Both the position numbers and the translations under genes were made by a program. The notes beneath the pieces are model-generated. The model saw only the letters and a program-made list of their open reading frames with translations. It was not told the DNA's origin and made no database searches. 64,000 nucleotides of DNA from DASRJW01 sp964567755 (lineage in GTDB: Bacteria > Krumholzibacteriota > Krumholzibacteriia > G020349025), in NCBI GenBank assembly GCA_964567755.1, contig CAZMNW010000061.1, forward strand, positions 1 to 64,000. The letters run 5' to 3'. Below, piece by piece: positions 35,300 through 43,123 of the stretch (the stretch's first letter is position 1; every line of letters begins with the position of its first letter).

Positions 35300-36739
35300 A
35301 TGAACCTCGAGCTGCGCCAGCACGTCGGTCTTCTCGTCCTGAGCATCGTCACTGCCACGGCCCTCTCGGGCTGTGGCGACGACGAACCGCTCATCCCGCC
35401 GGAACCCCCTTCGCTGGAGATGCTCGATCTCTCGCTCGAGGTATCGTCCACGTCCGTTCTCATTTCCGACCTGGTCACCGCGAGGATTCGCGTGGCGGGA
35501 GGAGATGCCCGTGGCGAGCTTGCGTCTGCCGTCATCAGCTGGGGTTGGCTCGAAGAATACACGTACCTGTTCGATGATTTAGGTCGTACGGAGCTCGATC
35601 TGCAGTTTTTCGCTCTCGGCGAGCAGGAGGTTCGCGTCCGCATCCAGCGCAACGGCCAGGAACGCCTGCTGTCGCGCCGGGTCGACGTTCGGGGTGGTTC
35701 GAGCGACGGCTCTTTGGAGATGATCCCGGTCGCCGAAGGACAGTTCCTGCGCGGCGATACCCAAAGCGCGTTCTCGTTTCAGCAGCCACAACGGCAAATC
35801 CATGTCTCGGAGTTCGCGCTCGCGCGTACCGAGATGACGAACGCGACCTTCGCGCGCGCGATCGATTGGGCAGCTGGGCTCGGGCGTGTCGAAGCCGCGC
35901 CCACCCCGCGCTACCTGGTATGGACGCCGGTCCCCGCAGGCCAGTTGCAAATCATCCTGGATTTCTCCAAGACGGATCTGTCCTGGAACGGCTCGGGCGT
36001 GTCCGTCGTTCCCGGACGAGAATTCCATCCGATGACAGGCGTTCGATGGTATGGGATGGCCGCTGTCTGCAATTGGCTGAGCGAAATGGAGGGCCTCGAG
36101 CCGTGCTACTCCATCACTCCTTCCGATCCTCTACATCTCTATCTCGTGACCGGCGATTTCAGCCGCAACGGCTACCGGCTGCCGACCGAGGCCGAGTGGG
36201 AGAAGGCGGCGCGCGGTGGGCTGATGCTGCCTGCAGGGGCGAACGACAATCCCGAACGCGACTATCCGTGGGGCGATGAAGATCTCTATTTCCCGATCAA
36301 CGACGAGCTTGCCGACTCCATTCCCACGAGATCGGTGTACGGCTCGCTGCGAGCCAACGTGGCGGCTCCATTTCTGGCAACCAGGCCTCTCGACCAGTTG
36401 ATCTTCGGCGGCACACTCCCCGTCGGCAGCTTCCTGCGCGGCCGCGGCCCGTACGGACACGACGATCTGATGGGCAACGTGGCCGAATGGTGCCACGATT
36501 GGTTCGGGGCCGGTTACTACGGTGCTTCTCCCGACGTGGATCCAACGGGGCCGACCGAGTTCTATCCGAGCGTGGATGACTTCAAGGTGCTGCGGGGCGA
36601 CAGCTGGTTTGGATCTTACATCCCGGAGTGGAACGCCTTCTCGATCGAAGAGGGTTGTTCCAAACGTCGCTGGGCTGCGTACCACTACGATGCGACCTTC
36701 GTCGGGTTCCGCGTCGCAAGGTCGCTGCCATCCCCGTGA
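35300..36739 (+). CDS. Lipoprotein with SUMF1/formylglycine-generating-enzyme-like domain
   Basis: 479 residues. Signal peptide with lipobox ALSGC (Cys25), a beta domain at about 40-145, then an FGE-sulfatase domain from about residue 150. It contains VAEGQFLRGDTQSAF, FALARTEMTNATFARAI, RLPTEAEWEKAARGG, DLMGNVAEWCHDWFG and VLRGDSWFG. True formylglycine-generating enzymes are copper oxidases with two Cys near the C-terminus; I cannot confirm that pair, so this may be one of the many non-catalytic or ligand-binding relatives. It is anchored outside the cytoplasm. The stop overlaps the start of the next gene (GTGA), indicating co-translation with the PqqB-like protein. Confidence 0.85.
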   Translation: MNLELRQHVGLLVLSIVTATALSGCGDDEPLIPPEPPSLEMLDLSLEVSSTSVLISDLVTARIRVAGGDARGELASAVISWGWLEEYTYLFDDLGRTELDLQFFALGEQEVRVRIQRNGQERLLSRRVDVRGGSSDGSLEMIPVAEGQFLRGDTQSAFSFQQPQRQIHVSEFALARTEMTNATFARAIDWAAGLGRVEAAPTPRYLVWTPVPAGQLQIILDFSKTDLSWNGSGVSVVPGREFHPMTGVRWYGMAAVCNWLSEMEGLEPCYSITPSDPLHLYLVTGDFSRNGYRLPTEAEWEKAARGGLMLPAGANDNPERDYPWGDEDLYFPINDELADSIPTRSVYGSLRANVAAPFLATRPLDQLIFGGTLPVGSFLRGRGPYGHDDLMGNVAEWCHDWFGAGYYGASPDVDPTGPTEFYPSVDDFKVLRGDSWFGSYIPEWNAFSIEEGCSKRRWAAYHYDATFVGFRVARSLPSP

Positions 36740-37722
36740 CTTCAACGCATAACGGATTCGCGGCGCTCGTCGTGATGACACTCGCTGTGAGTGTGGCGGC
36801 GCCATGCTCTGCTGCAGCGGCGGCGCAGCGTGGGGCGAAGATGGACGCGCTCGGACGAACACCCTACGTGGTGGTCCTCGGCATCGCACAGGATGGTGGA
36901 GTTCCGCAAGCGGGAAGCCGGGAGCATCCAGGCTGGAAGGAACCGTTGGCGCGACGGCGTGTCGTCTGTCTCGCGATCGTGGATCCGGAATCTTCCCGAC
37001 GTTGGATGATCGAAGCGACGCCGGATTTCCCGCAGCAGCTGCAAGCGTTGGATACGCTGGCGGCAGTGACGGCGAAGCCGGGCCTCGATGGCATCTTCCT
37101 CACCCACGCGCATGTTGGACATTACGCCGGGCTGCTGCATCTGGGGCACGAGGTCATGGGAGCGCGCGCGGTCCCGGTCTATGCCATGCCGCGGATGCTG
37201 GAGTTTCTGCGCACGAACGGGCCGTGGGAGATGCTCACCCAGAGGGGCAACATCGAGCTGCGCGCGCTACAAGAAAGTGAGGCCGTGGAGTTGACGGCGG
37301 ACATCCGTGTCGCGCCGTTTCGTGTGCCACATCGACAGGAATACTCCGAAGTCGTGGGCTTCCGCATCCAGGGGCCGCGACGAGCGATCCTTTTTCTGCC
37401 CGACATCGATCGCTGGGAAGACCTGGACGCGATGGGAGTTCGCATCGAGGACCTCATCCGGGGCGTCGACGTCGCCTACCTCGACGCGACGTTCTACAGC
37501 GATGGCGAGATCCCCGGTCGCGACATGAGCGGGTTCCCGCACCCCTTCATCACGAGAAGCATGGAACGATTCGCCGCACTTCCTGGCCCGGAGCGCGACA
37601 AGATCCGCTTCATTCATCTCAACCACACCAACCCGGTGCTCGACCCCCAAAGCGACGCCCGCCACACCATCGAGTCCCAAGGCTTCCACGTCGCGGACGA
37701 AATGGAACGCCAGGATCTCTAA
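36736..37722 (+). CDS. PqqB-like metallo-beta-lactamase-fold protein, exported
   Basis: 328 residues from GTG 36736 with a signal-like N-terminus (FAALVVMTLAVSVAAPCSAA). The body starts VVVLGIAQDGGVPQAGSREH and has the metal motif His124-x-His126-x-x-His129 (THAHVGHY). In PqqB-like members the usual Asp of HxHxDH is replaced by Gly, as here. Further segments FLPDIDRWEDLD and FIHLNHTNPVLDP match this family. PqqB takes part in pyrroloquinoline-quinone synthesis, but no pqqA, C, D or E is near and this copy appears exported, so a different hydrolase role is likely. It is coupled to the SUMF1-type lipoprotein by the GTGA overlap. Confidence 0.75.
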   Translation: MTSTHNGFAALVVMTLAVSVAAPCSAAAAAQRGAKMDALGRTPYVVVLGIAQDGGVPQAGSREHPGWKEPLARRRVVCLAIVDPESSRRWMIEATPDFPQQLQALDTLAAVTAKPGLDGIFLTHAHVGHYAGLLHLGHEVMGARAVPVYAMPRMLEFLRTNGPWEMLTQRGNIELRALQESEAVELTADIRVAPFRVPHRQEYSEVVGFRIQGPRRAILFLPDIDRWEDLDAMGVRIEDLIRGVDVAYLDATFYSDGEIPGRDMSGFPHPFITRSMERFAALPGPERDKIRFIHLNHTNPVLDPQSDARHTIESQGFHVADEMERQDL

Positions 37723-37803
37723 GGCCGTGACCCCCGTTTTGGCGCGTGTGTCATGAATGAGTGCCTGGCTCGAAAGGCACCGGACTCACGCATGGGGACG
37801 CGT

Positions 37804-40545
37804 TCAAGGAGTGTGCGCGGGGGCTGCAGTCGTTGCTTTCGCCTGGGCGAAGGCGCGCCGGATCAGGAACATCCCCGGCTGTTCCGAAAAGGGCCAGCTC
37901 ATCGTCGAGGCGTTGGGCACCGCGAAGGCACGCGGCAGCGCGGCGGTGACGTTGGCGTCGTACCAGCCCATGGCACGCTGCAATCCCTCGCGTTCGAAGA
38001 CGTCGCAGAAAGCGTAGATCTGCTGCCCGAGTAGCACGTGCGAGCGCAACGGCCCGGCGGGAGTCTGACGCGCGACGTGTTGCAACGCCGCGACGAGCTC
38101 GGAACCGACGAAGAAACGCGGCGGTTGTTGACGCTGCACTCGCGGCGCGTGATCTGCCAGCCACGGCCGGTCGAGAGTCATGATCGGGATGTTGGGGGGC
38201 AACGCCGGGCGCACGGGGCCGACGAGAAACAACGCCACGCCGGACGGATCGCGCAAGAGCGGTTCGCGCAACTCGGGAACGGCTCCGAGCTCGCGGCAGC
38301 GTTGCGCCAAGATGTTCGCATCTGGTCCGAGCTGCGAGCCCCCGGCCGACGATGATTCTACAATCGCGGTGTCCCCGGTGCCGCGCGGTGCTGATGTTTG
38401 CCAGCCGATGAGAGCGACACCCGGGTTGGCGGGTTGGAAGTCGGCGATGGCCAGCCAGGCGTTTGGGAACACAGTGCAGAAAGTGGTCGCGATTCCCCAG
38501 AAACCTCGTGCGTCGAGCTGGAAGAGCGGCAGCCACTGCGCGAAGATCCCACCGGGCCGCAGGTGTGCCGCGACCGCCTCGAAGTGCTCTCGCGCGTACA
38601 GATTCGCGACTCCGGATCGCCAGGGCACGAAGAGATCGGCTACCACGACATCGAACTGCTCGCGCGTGGCGCGAAAGTACATCCGGCCATCTTCGACGAC
38701 GGTGCGCGCTCGCGGGTGACTGCACAAATCGACGTTCCAGTCGCGAAAGTGCTCACAGGCGAGCTGCATGGTCTGGGCCGAGAGCTCGATGGCGGTCAGC
38801 GATTCGAGGCGCGGGTCGCGCAGCGCCGCGCTCGCCGTGATGCCGGTGGCCGCACCGATGAAGGCAACTCGCCGCGGTTGCGGATGCAAAAGGAGTGGCA
38901 GATACCCCATCCGTGCCTGCTGCGCGGCGTTGGCGCTGCCTCCGAGCGAATACGTGTTGTTCCACTTGATGCGCCGATCGTGCGCTTGTTCGATCACGGC
39001 GGAAACACCGGCGGAACCGGATCGCCAAGCGACGATGCGCTCGCCGGGATCCAGGTGCGCTGCGGGGAGCGACCACGGTGCGGCAAGAGTCAACAAGACG
39101 ACCGCAGCTCCGGCCAAACCGAACAGGAACAATCGCGGTCGCCGGTCGGGCAATCGCGCGGTCGTGACGACGCCCGCCGCGAGAATCAACAAACACCACG
39201 CTGCGAGCGATCCCCAGAGTCCAAGTCCCGGCATTGCCAAGTGATTGGCGCAGAGGAGACCGAGAAGCGCACCGGCTGCATTCATGCCCAGAAGCCGTCC
39301 CCATGTCGTGCCGATCGAATCGGCAGCCTCGTGCACCGAAGGCCGGGACGCAGCGCGCGCGGTCGAAGGACCAATGGCGCGAAGCTGTGCCGCACCGGCG
39401 CCTGCGAGCACGAGGGGGAACACCCAGCCCGCGAGCACGAAGGGCGGGCCGAGGACGAGGGCGGCGCTGCCGAGCACGCGCGCAATGTAGATCCAGAAAC
39501 CGCCGGCGCCACCGCCGAAGGGAGTCATGCCCCCGGTGCTCATGACGAAAAAGCGCGACAGGATCGCCGTACTGCAAGCAGCAAGCAGCAGGACCAGCGC
39601 CAGTTGCTGCCAAGCACGGCGTTCATCGATGACGGAGCGCTGCGTCACGAGGGCGCCCACGGACAGGGCCGCGATGACGACGACCAAGACGCTCGCGAAC
39701 GTGTAGCTCGAGTTGTGCAGCACTTGGCTGAAGAGATGCAGAGCGAGGATCTCGTATCCCAGAACGATGAAACCAGACAGCAGTGCGATCCAACTCCAAG
39801 CACCGACCCCCGGTGTCCAAGATGCGGTGCACTCGTTTCCAGGGTCGAGCGGCTTCTTTTCCCCGCGCCCGCGCGGGGAGGCGGTACGACCTGCCGCTGG
39901 CTGCGCTGCAGTGGCGGCTGCAACGCCGTGCGCGATCCGCGGTTTCCTTCCAATGCGAAGCCCGAGCACGGCCAACACGAGACTGAATGCCATGAGGGCC
40001 AGGAATGCACCCCGTAAGCCGAGTGCCGGGATGAAGGCAAAGGTGGTGACGAGGATTCCCGCCGCGCCTCCCAACGTGTTGACACCATAGATCGCGTTGC
40101 CTTCGCGCCCGAGCCGGCCCGCGACGACGGCAGCTTGCCCGAGCGCCGGCAGCGTGCCCCCCATGAAGAACGAGGGAGGGCCGACGAAGACGACCGCGAG
40201 CAGAGCTTTCACGGCAATTCCGGCGCGCGGATGCAGGAGCACCGGGCCGAAGGCTTGTGCCAAGAACCCCGAGATGTGCTCACCGAAAAAAGACGGAAGG
40301 ATCGCGAGCAAGATGCCGAGCTCCAGCAAACCATAGAGACGCCATGGCGAAGCATGGCGTGACACGCGCGGGCCGATCCACACGGCGCCGGCTGCGAGTG
40401 CGAGGAAAAACACGCCGACGACGAGACTGGAAGCGAGTGCCGTGGCGCCGATGATATCCGCGAGCCGCCGCGCCCACAGGATCTCGTACCCGAGAGCGAC
40501 GAAGCCGGACAACAAGGAGACGAACGTGGCGAGCCGCAAGCGCAT
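37804..40545 (-). CDS. Multi-helix membrane protein fused to a spermidine-synthase-like domain
   Basis: 913 residues. Residues 1-540 hold two related sets of membrane helices, each beginning with LLSGF(V/I)xLGYEIL (SLLSGFVALGYEILWARRLA and ALLSGFIVLGYEILALHLFS), so the membrane part seems internally duplicated. The C-terminal part (about 560-800) has the Rossmann fold of spermidine synthases: VAFIGAATGITASAALRDPR, LTAIELSAQTMQL and FDVVVADLFVPWRSG. Such fused spermidine synthases are widespread; they carry the SAM-fold but often lack the polyamine site, and transport or membrane-lipid roles have been proposed. ATG 40545 has no clear ribosome site. It lies 90 nt downstream of hemE on the same strand. 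Confidence 0.8.
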   Translation of the reverse strand: MRLRLATFVSLLSGFVALGYEILWARRLADIIGATALASSLVVGVFFLALAAGAVWIGPRVSRHASPWRLYGLLELGILLAILPSFFGEHISGFLAQAFGPVLLHPRAGIAVKALLAVVFVGPPSFFMGGTLPALGQAAVVAGRLGREGNAIYGVNTLGGAAGILVTTFAFIPALGLRGAFLALMAFSLVLAVLGLRIGRKPRIAHGVAAATAAQPAAGRTASPRGRGEKKPLDPGNECTASWTPGVGAWSWIALLSGFIVLGYEILALHLFSQVLHNSSYTFASVLVVVIAALSVGALVTQRSVIDERRAWQQLALVLLLAACSTAILSRFFVMSTGGMTPFGGGAGGFWIYIARVLGSAALVLGPPFVLAGWVFPLVLAGAGAAQLRAIGPSTARAASRPSVHEAADSIGTTWGRLLGMNAAGALLGLLCANHLAMPGLGLWGSLAAWCLLILAAGVVTTARLPDRRPRLFLFGLAGAAVVLLTLAAPWSLPAAHLDPGERIVAWRSGSAGVSAVIEQAHDRRIKWNNTYSLGGSANAAQQARMGYLPLLLHPQPRRVAFIGAATGITASAALRDPRLESLTAIELSAQTMQLACEHFRDWNVDLCSHPRARTVVEDGRMYFRATREQFDVVVADLFVPWRSGVANLYAREHFEAVAAHLRPGGIFAQWLPLFQLDARGFWGIATTFCTVFPNAWLAIADFQPANPGVALIGWQTSAPRGTGDTAIVESSSAGGSQLGPDANILAQRCRELGAVPELREPLLRDPSGVALFLVGPVRPALPPNIPIMTLDRPWLADHAPRVQRQQPPRFFVGSELVAALQHVARQTPAGPLRSHVLLGQQIYAFCDVFEREGLQRAMGWYDANVTAALPRAFAVPNASTMSWPFSEQPGMFLIRRAFAQAKATTAAPAHTP

Positions 40546-40635
40546 CGGGCCAGTTTACCCCAAGCGGAGGATCACCGGCGTCGCGCGTGAGATGAGGTGG
40601 AGCAGCGACGGTGAACCGAGGCCGTGGCGAAGGTC

Positions 40636-41691
40636 TCATTCCTCGCGCGGGCGCCACGAGTGCACGTGCTCGACCAGGCGGCGCACATTGTCCACGGGTG
40701 TTTCGGGAAGAATCCCATGACCGAGATTGAAGATGTGTCCGGGAGCATTCCCGGCACGCTCGAGCACGCGGTCGGCGCGCTCGCGCAGCGCCGGCCACGG
40801 CGCGAACAGCGTCGCCGGATCGAGGTTGCCTTGGACGGCGAAGTCGGGGCCGAGGGTGCGGCGAGCCAGATCGAGAGGCACGCGCCAATCGAGGCTCAGC
40901 ACGTCGGCGCCGCAGAGGCGCAAGTGATCGGCCGCGCCCCAAGCGTCGCGGGCGAAATAGATGATGGGCGCTGCACCCGCAGTGGCGCTGTGGACGTCGG
41001 CGATCATCTGTTGCACGTGCGGCAACGCCCAGCGCGCGAAATCATCCGGGTCGAGCAGACCCGCCCAGGTGTCGAAGATCTGCACGGCCTGGGCGCCGGC
41101 TTCGATCTGCGCCACGAGGTACGCCGCGTTGGTCGCCGCGAGCTTTTGCAGCAATCGCTCTCCCGTCACCGGATCCTCGTACAGGAGGCGCTTCATGCGC
41201 GTGAACTCTTTGGCACCACCGCCCTCGACGAGATAGTTGGCGAGCGTCCACGGCGCGCCACAAAAGCCGATGAGCGCCGTCTCGGGCGCGAGCTCGCTGC
41301 GCAAGCGGCGCAGGGCTTCGAGGACGTAGGGCACCGAGGCCTGCGGATCGGGAATGCGCAAGGACTCGACCTGAGCGCGCGTACGCACGGGGTCGGGGAT
41401 CAGCGGACCCGGAGCGAATTCGATGTGCACGCCCATGCCTTCGACGGGGACCAAGATGTCGCTGAACAGAATCGCCGCATCGACGCCGAGAGCGCGCACG
41501 GGCTGCAACGTCACCTCGACCGCGAGATCCGGGTTCTTGCACATGTCGAGGAAGCCGTGGCGCTCCCGGATGGCGCGGTACTCCGGCATGTAGCGCCCGG
41601 CCTGGCGCATGAACCACACGGGCCGGTGTGACGTCGGGAGTCGGCCGCACGCGCGCAGGAACGGGACCTCGCGCTCCGGTTGGGTGCTCAT
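40636..41691 (-). CDS. hemE: Uroporphyrinogen decarboxylase
   Basis: 351 residues, standard length. Family motifs are RPVWFMRQAGRYMPEYRAIR, FSDILVPVEGMGVHIEF, GFCGAPWTLANYLVEGGGAK and FNLGHGILPETPVDNVRRLV. The Arg residues and Asp in the first two motifs bind and decarboxylate the four acetate side chains, giving coproporphyrinogen III in the cytoplasm. Its start overlaps the hemL stop by 4 nt (ATGA), so the two are translated together. The next steps (HemN, HemG, HemH) are encoded elsewhere in the window. Confidence 0.96.
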   Translation of the reverse strand: MSTQPEREVPFLRACGRLPTSHRPVWFMRQAGRYMPEYRAIRERHGFLDMCKNPDLAVEVTLQPVRALGVDAAILFSDILVPVEGMGVHIEFAPGPLIPDPVRTRAQVESLRIPDPQASVPYVLEALRRLRSELAPETALIGFCGAPWTLANYLVEGGGAKEFTRMKRLLYEDPVTGERLLQKLAATNAAYLVAQIEAGAQAVQIFDTWAGLLDPDDFARWALPHVQQMIADVHSATAGAAPIIYFARDAWGAADHLRLCGADVLSLDWRVPLDLARRTLGPDFAVQGNLDPATLFAPWPALRERADRVLERAGNAPGHIFNLGHGILPETPVDNVRRLVEHVHSWRPREE

Positions 41692-43022
41692 GCGTGGATC
41701 TCCTCGAGGGCAGCGCCGATGGCGCGCACAGTCTCGTCGACCACGGGCTCATCGTGGGCGGCACTCAAGAAACACGCTTCGAACTGCGAAGGCGCGAGCA
41801 AGACGCCGCGGCGCAACAAGGCTTGGTGAAAGCGGGCGAACAGCTTGGTGTCGCAGCGCGCGGCCTCGACCCAGCTGCGCACGGGCCCGGCGTGGAAGAA
41901 CAACGTCCACATCGACCCGATGTGCTGCACGCAAGCGTGGAATCCGAGGCGTTGCAGGTGCGCTTCGATGCCGGTCACGAGCCGCTGCGTCCGCGCCTCG
42001 AGACGCGTGTAGAGATCCGGGGTCGCCGCAATGAGCTCGAGCATGGCCAGGCCGGCGGCGACAGCGACCGGATTCCCCGACAGCGTGCCGGCTTGGTAGA
42101 CCGGGCCGCTGGGGGCGATCATCTCCATGAGCTCGCGCCGCCCGCCGTAAGCACCGATCGGCAACCCGCCGCCGATGATCTTGCCGAAGGTGACGAGATC
42201 GGCGCGAATGCCGAGCCGCTCCTGCGCTCCTCCGGCTGCGAGACGGAACCCGGTCATCACCTCGTCGAAAAGAAGCAAAGCCTCGTTGGCGTCGCACAGC
42301 TCGCGCAGTTTCTGCAAGAAAAGCCGTCTCGGCAGCACGACACCCATGTTGCCGACGACGGGCTCGACGATGACCGCGGCGATGGCGCCATGGTTGGCGT
42401 CGAAGTACTCGGCGACGAGATCGGCGTCGTTGAATTCGGCGACCAGCGTATCCGCGGCCACTCCGGTCGGCACACCGGGGCTGTCGGGGAGCCCGAGCGT
42501 CACCACGCCGGACCCGGCCTTGATGAGGAAGGAATCGGCGTGACCGTGATAGCAACCGGCGAACTTCACGATCTTGGAACGGCCGGTGTAGGCGCGGGCC
42601 AGGCGAATGGCGGACATCGTGGCCTCGGTGCCGGAGTTCACCAACCGGACCATGTCGACGCCGGGGACCATGGCGCAGATGCGTTCGGCGATCTCGATCT
42701 CGGCTGCGGTGGGTATGCCGAAGCTGGTGCCGCGCGCAGAGGCGGACCGCACGGCTTCGACGATGCGCGGGTGCGCGTGACCGAAGAGGAGAGGTCCCCA
42801 GGAGCCGATGTAGTCGATGTAGCGCCGCCCGTCTTCGTCCCAGATGGTAGAGCCTTCGCCTCGAGCGGCGAAGATCGCTTCACCACCGACGGCGCGGAAG
42901 GCGCGCACGGGAGAATTCACGCCTCCTGGAATCCAGTGGAGCGCGCGGTTCATGAGCTCGCGACTGCGCGGGCCGGTAGTGTCGTCCACGGCAACCATCC
43001 CATTGCGCCAACGCGCGTGCAT
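41688..43022 (-). CDS. hemL: Glutamate-1-semialdehyde 2,1-aminomutase
   Basis: 444 residues, class III aminotransferase. HemL hallmarks are IPGGVNSPVRAFRAVGGEA, VNSGTEATMSAIRLARAYTG, FAGCYHGHADSFLIKAGSG and the PLP lysine in LVTFGKIIGGGLP. It makes 5-aminolevulinate from glutamate-1-semialdehyde, so the organism uses the C5 pathway (with hemA elsewhere). The start is uncertain: ATG 43022 and ATG 42998 both lack a strong ribosome site. It is the first gene of the hemL-hemE pair. Confidence 0.96.
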   Translation of the reverse strand: MHARWRNGMVAVDDTTGPRSRELMNRALHWIPGGVNSPVRAFRAVGGEAIFAARGEGSTIWDEDGRRYIDYIGSWGPLLFGHAHPRIVEAVRSASARGTSFGIPTAAEIEIAERICAMVPGVDMVRLVNSGTEATMSAIRLARAYTGRSKIVKFAGCYHGHADSFLIKAGSGVVTLGLPDSPGVPTGVAADTLVAEFNDADLVAEYFDANHGAIAAVIVEPVVGNMGVVLPRRLFLQKLRELCDANEALLLFDEVMTGFRLAAGGAQERLGIRADLVTFGKIIGGGLPIGAYGGRRELMEMIAPSGPVYQAGTLSGNPVAVAAGLAMLELIAATPDLYTRLEARTQRLVTGIEAHLQRLGFHACVQHIGSMWTLFFHAGPVRSWVEAARCDTKLFARFHQALLRRGVLLAPSQFEACFLSAAHDEPVVDETVRAIGAALEEIHA

Positions 43023-43123
43023 CGTTCGCGGCCAGAGGCCGGTTCACCCGCGCGTGCAGTCGGAATCTATCACAGGATCTCGAGTACCGGGAGGTCAGAG
43101 CGGGGTGTGCCGGCCGGCGTTCT

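Noticed and set aside
32246..36739. Ergothioneine pair EgtD (32246-33568) plus EgtB (35300-36739)
   Set aside because: The SUMF1-type protein is a lipoprotein without the DinB-like domain of EgtB, and the methyltransferase has an extra HTH; the genes are on opposite strands and not coupled.
36736..37722. PQQ biosynthesis locus
   Set aside because: Only a PqqB-like protein with a signal peptide is present; pqqA, C, D and E are absent.
37745..37800. Terminator between the convergent genes at 37722 and 37804
   Set aside because: Only a 6-bp stem (GTGCCT/AGGCAC) without a T-run is visible; too weak to call.
38398..40017. A 539-residue open frame on the plus strand antisense to the spermidine-synthase-like gene
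   Set aside because: It is a GC-rich shadow, rich in Arg, Gly and Ala with no recognisable domain; the minus-strand protein has clear helices and a SAM motif.
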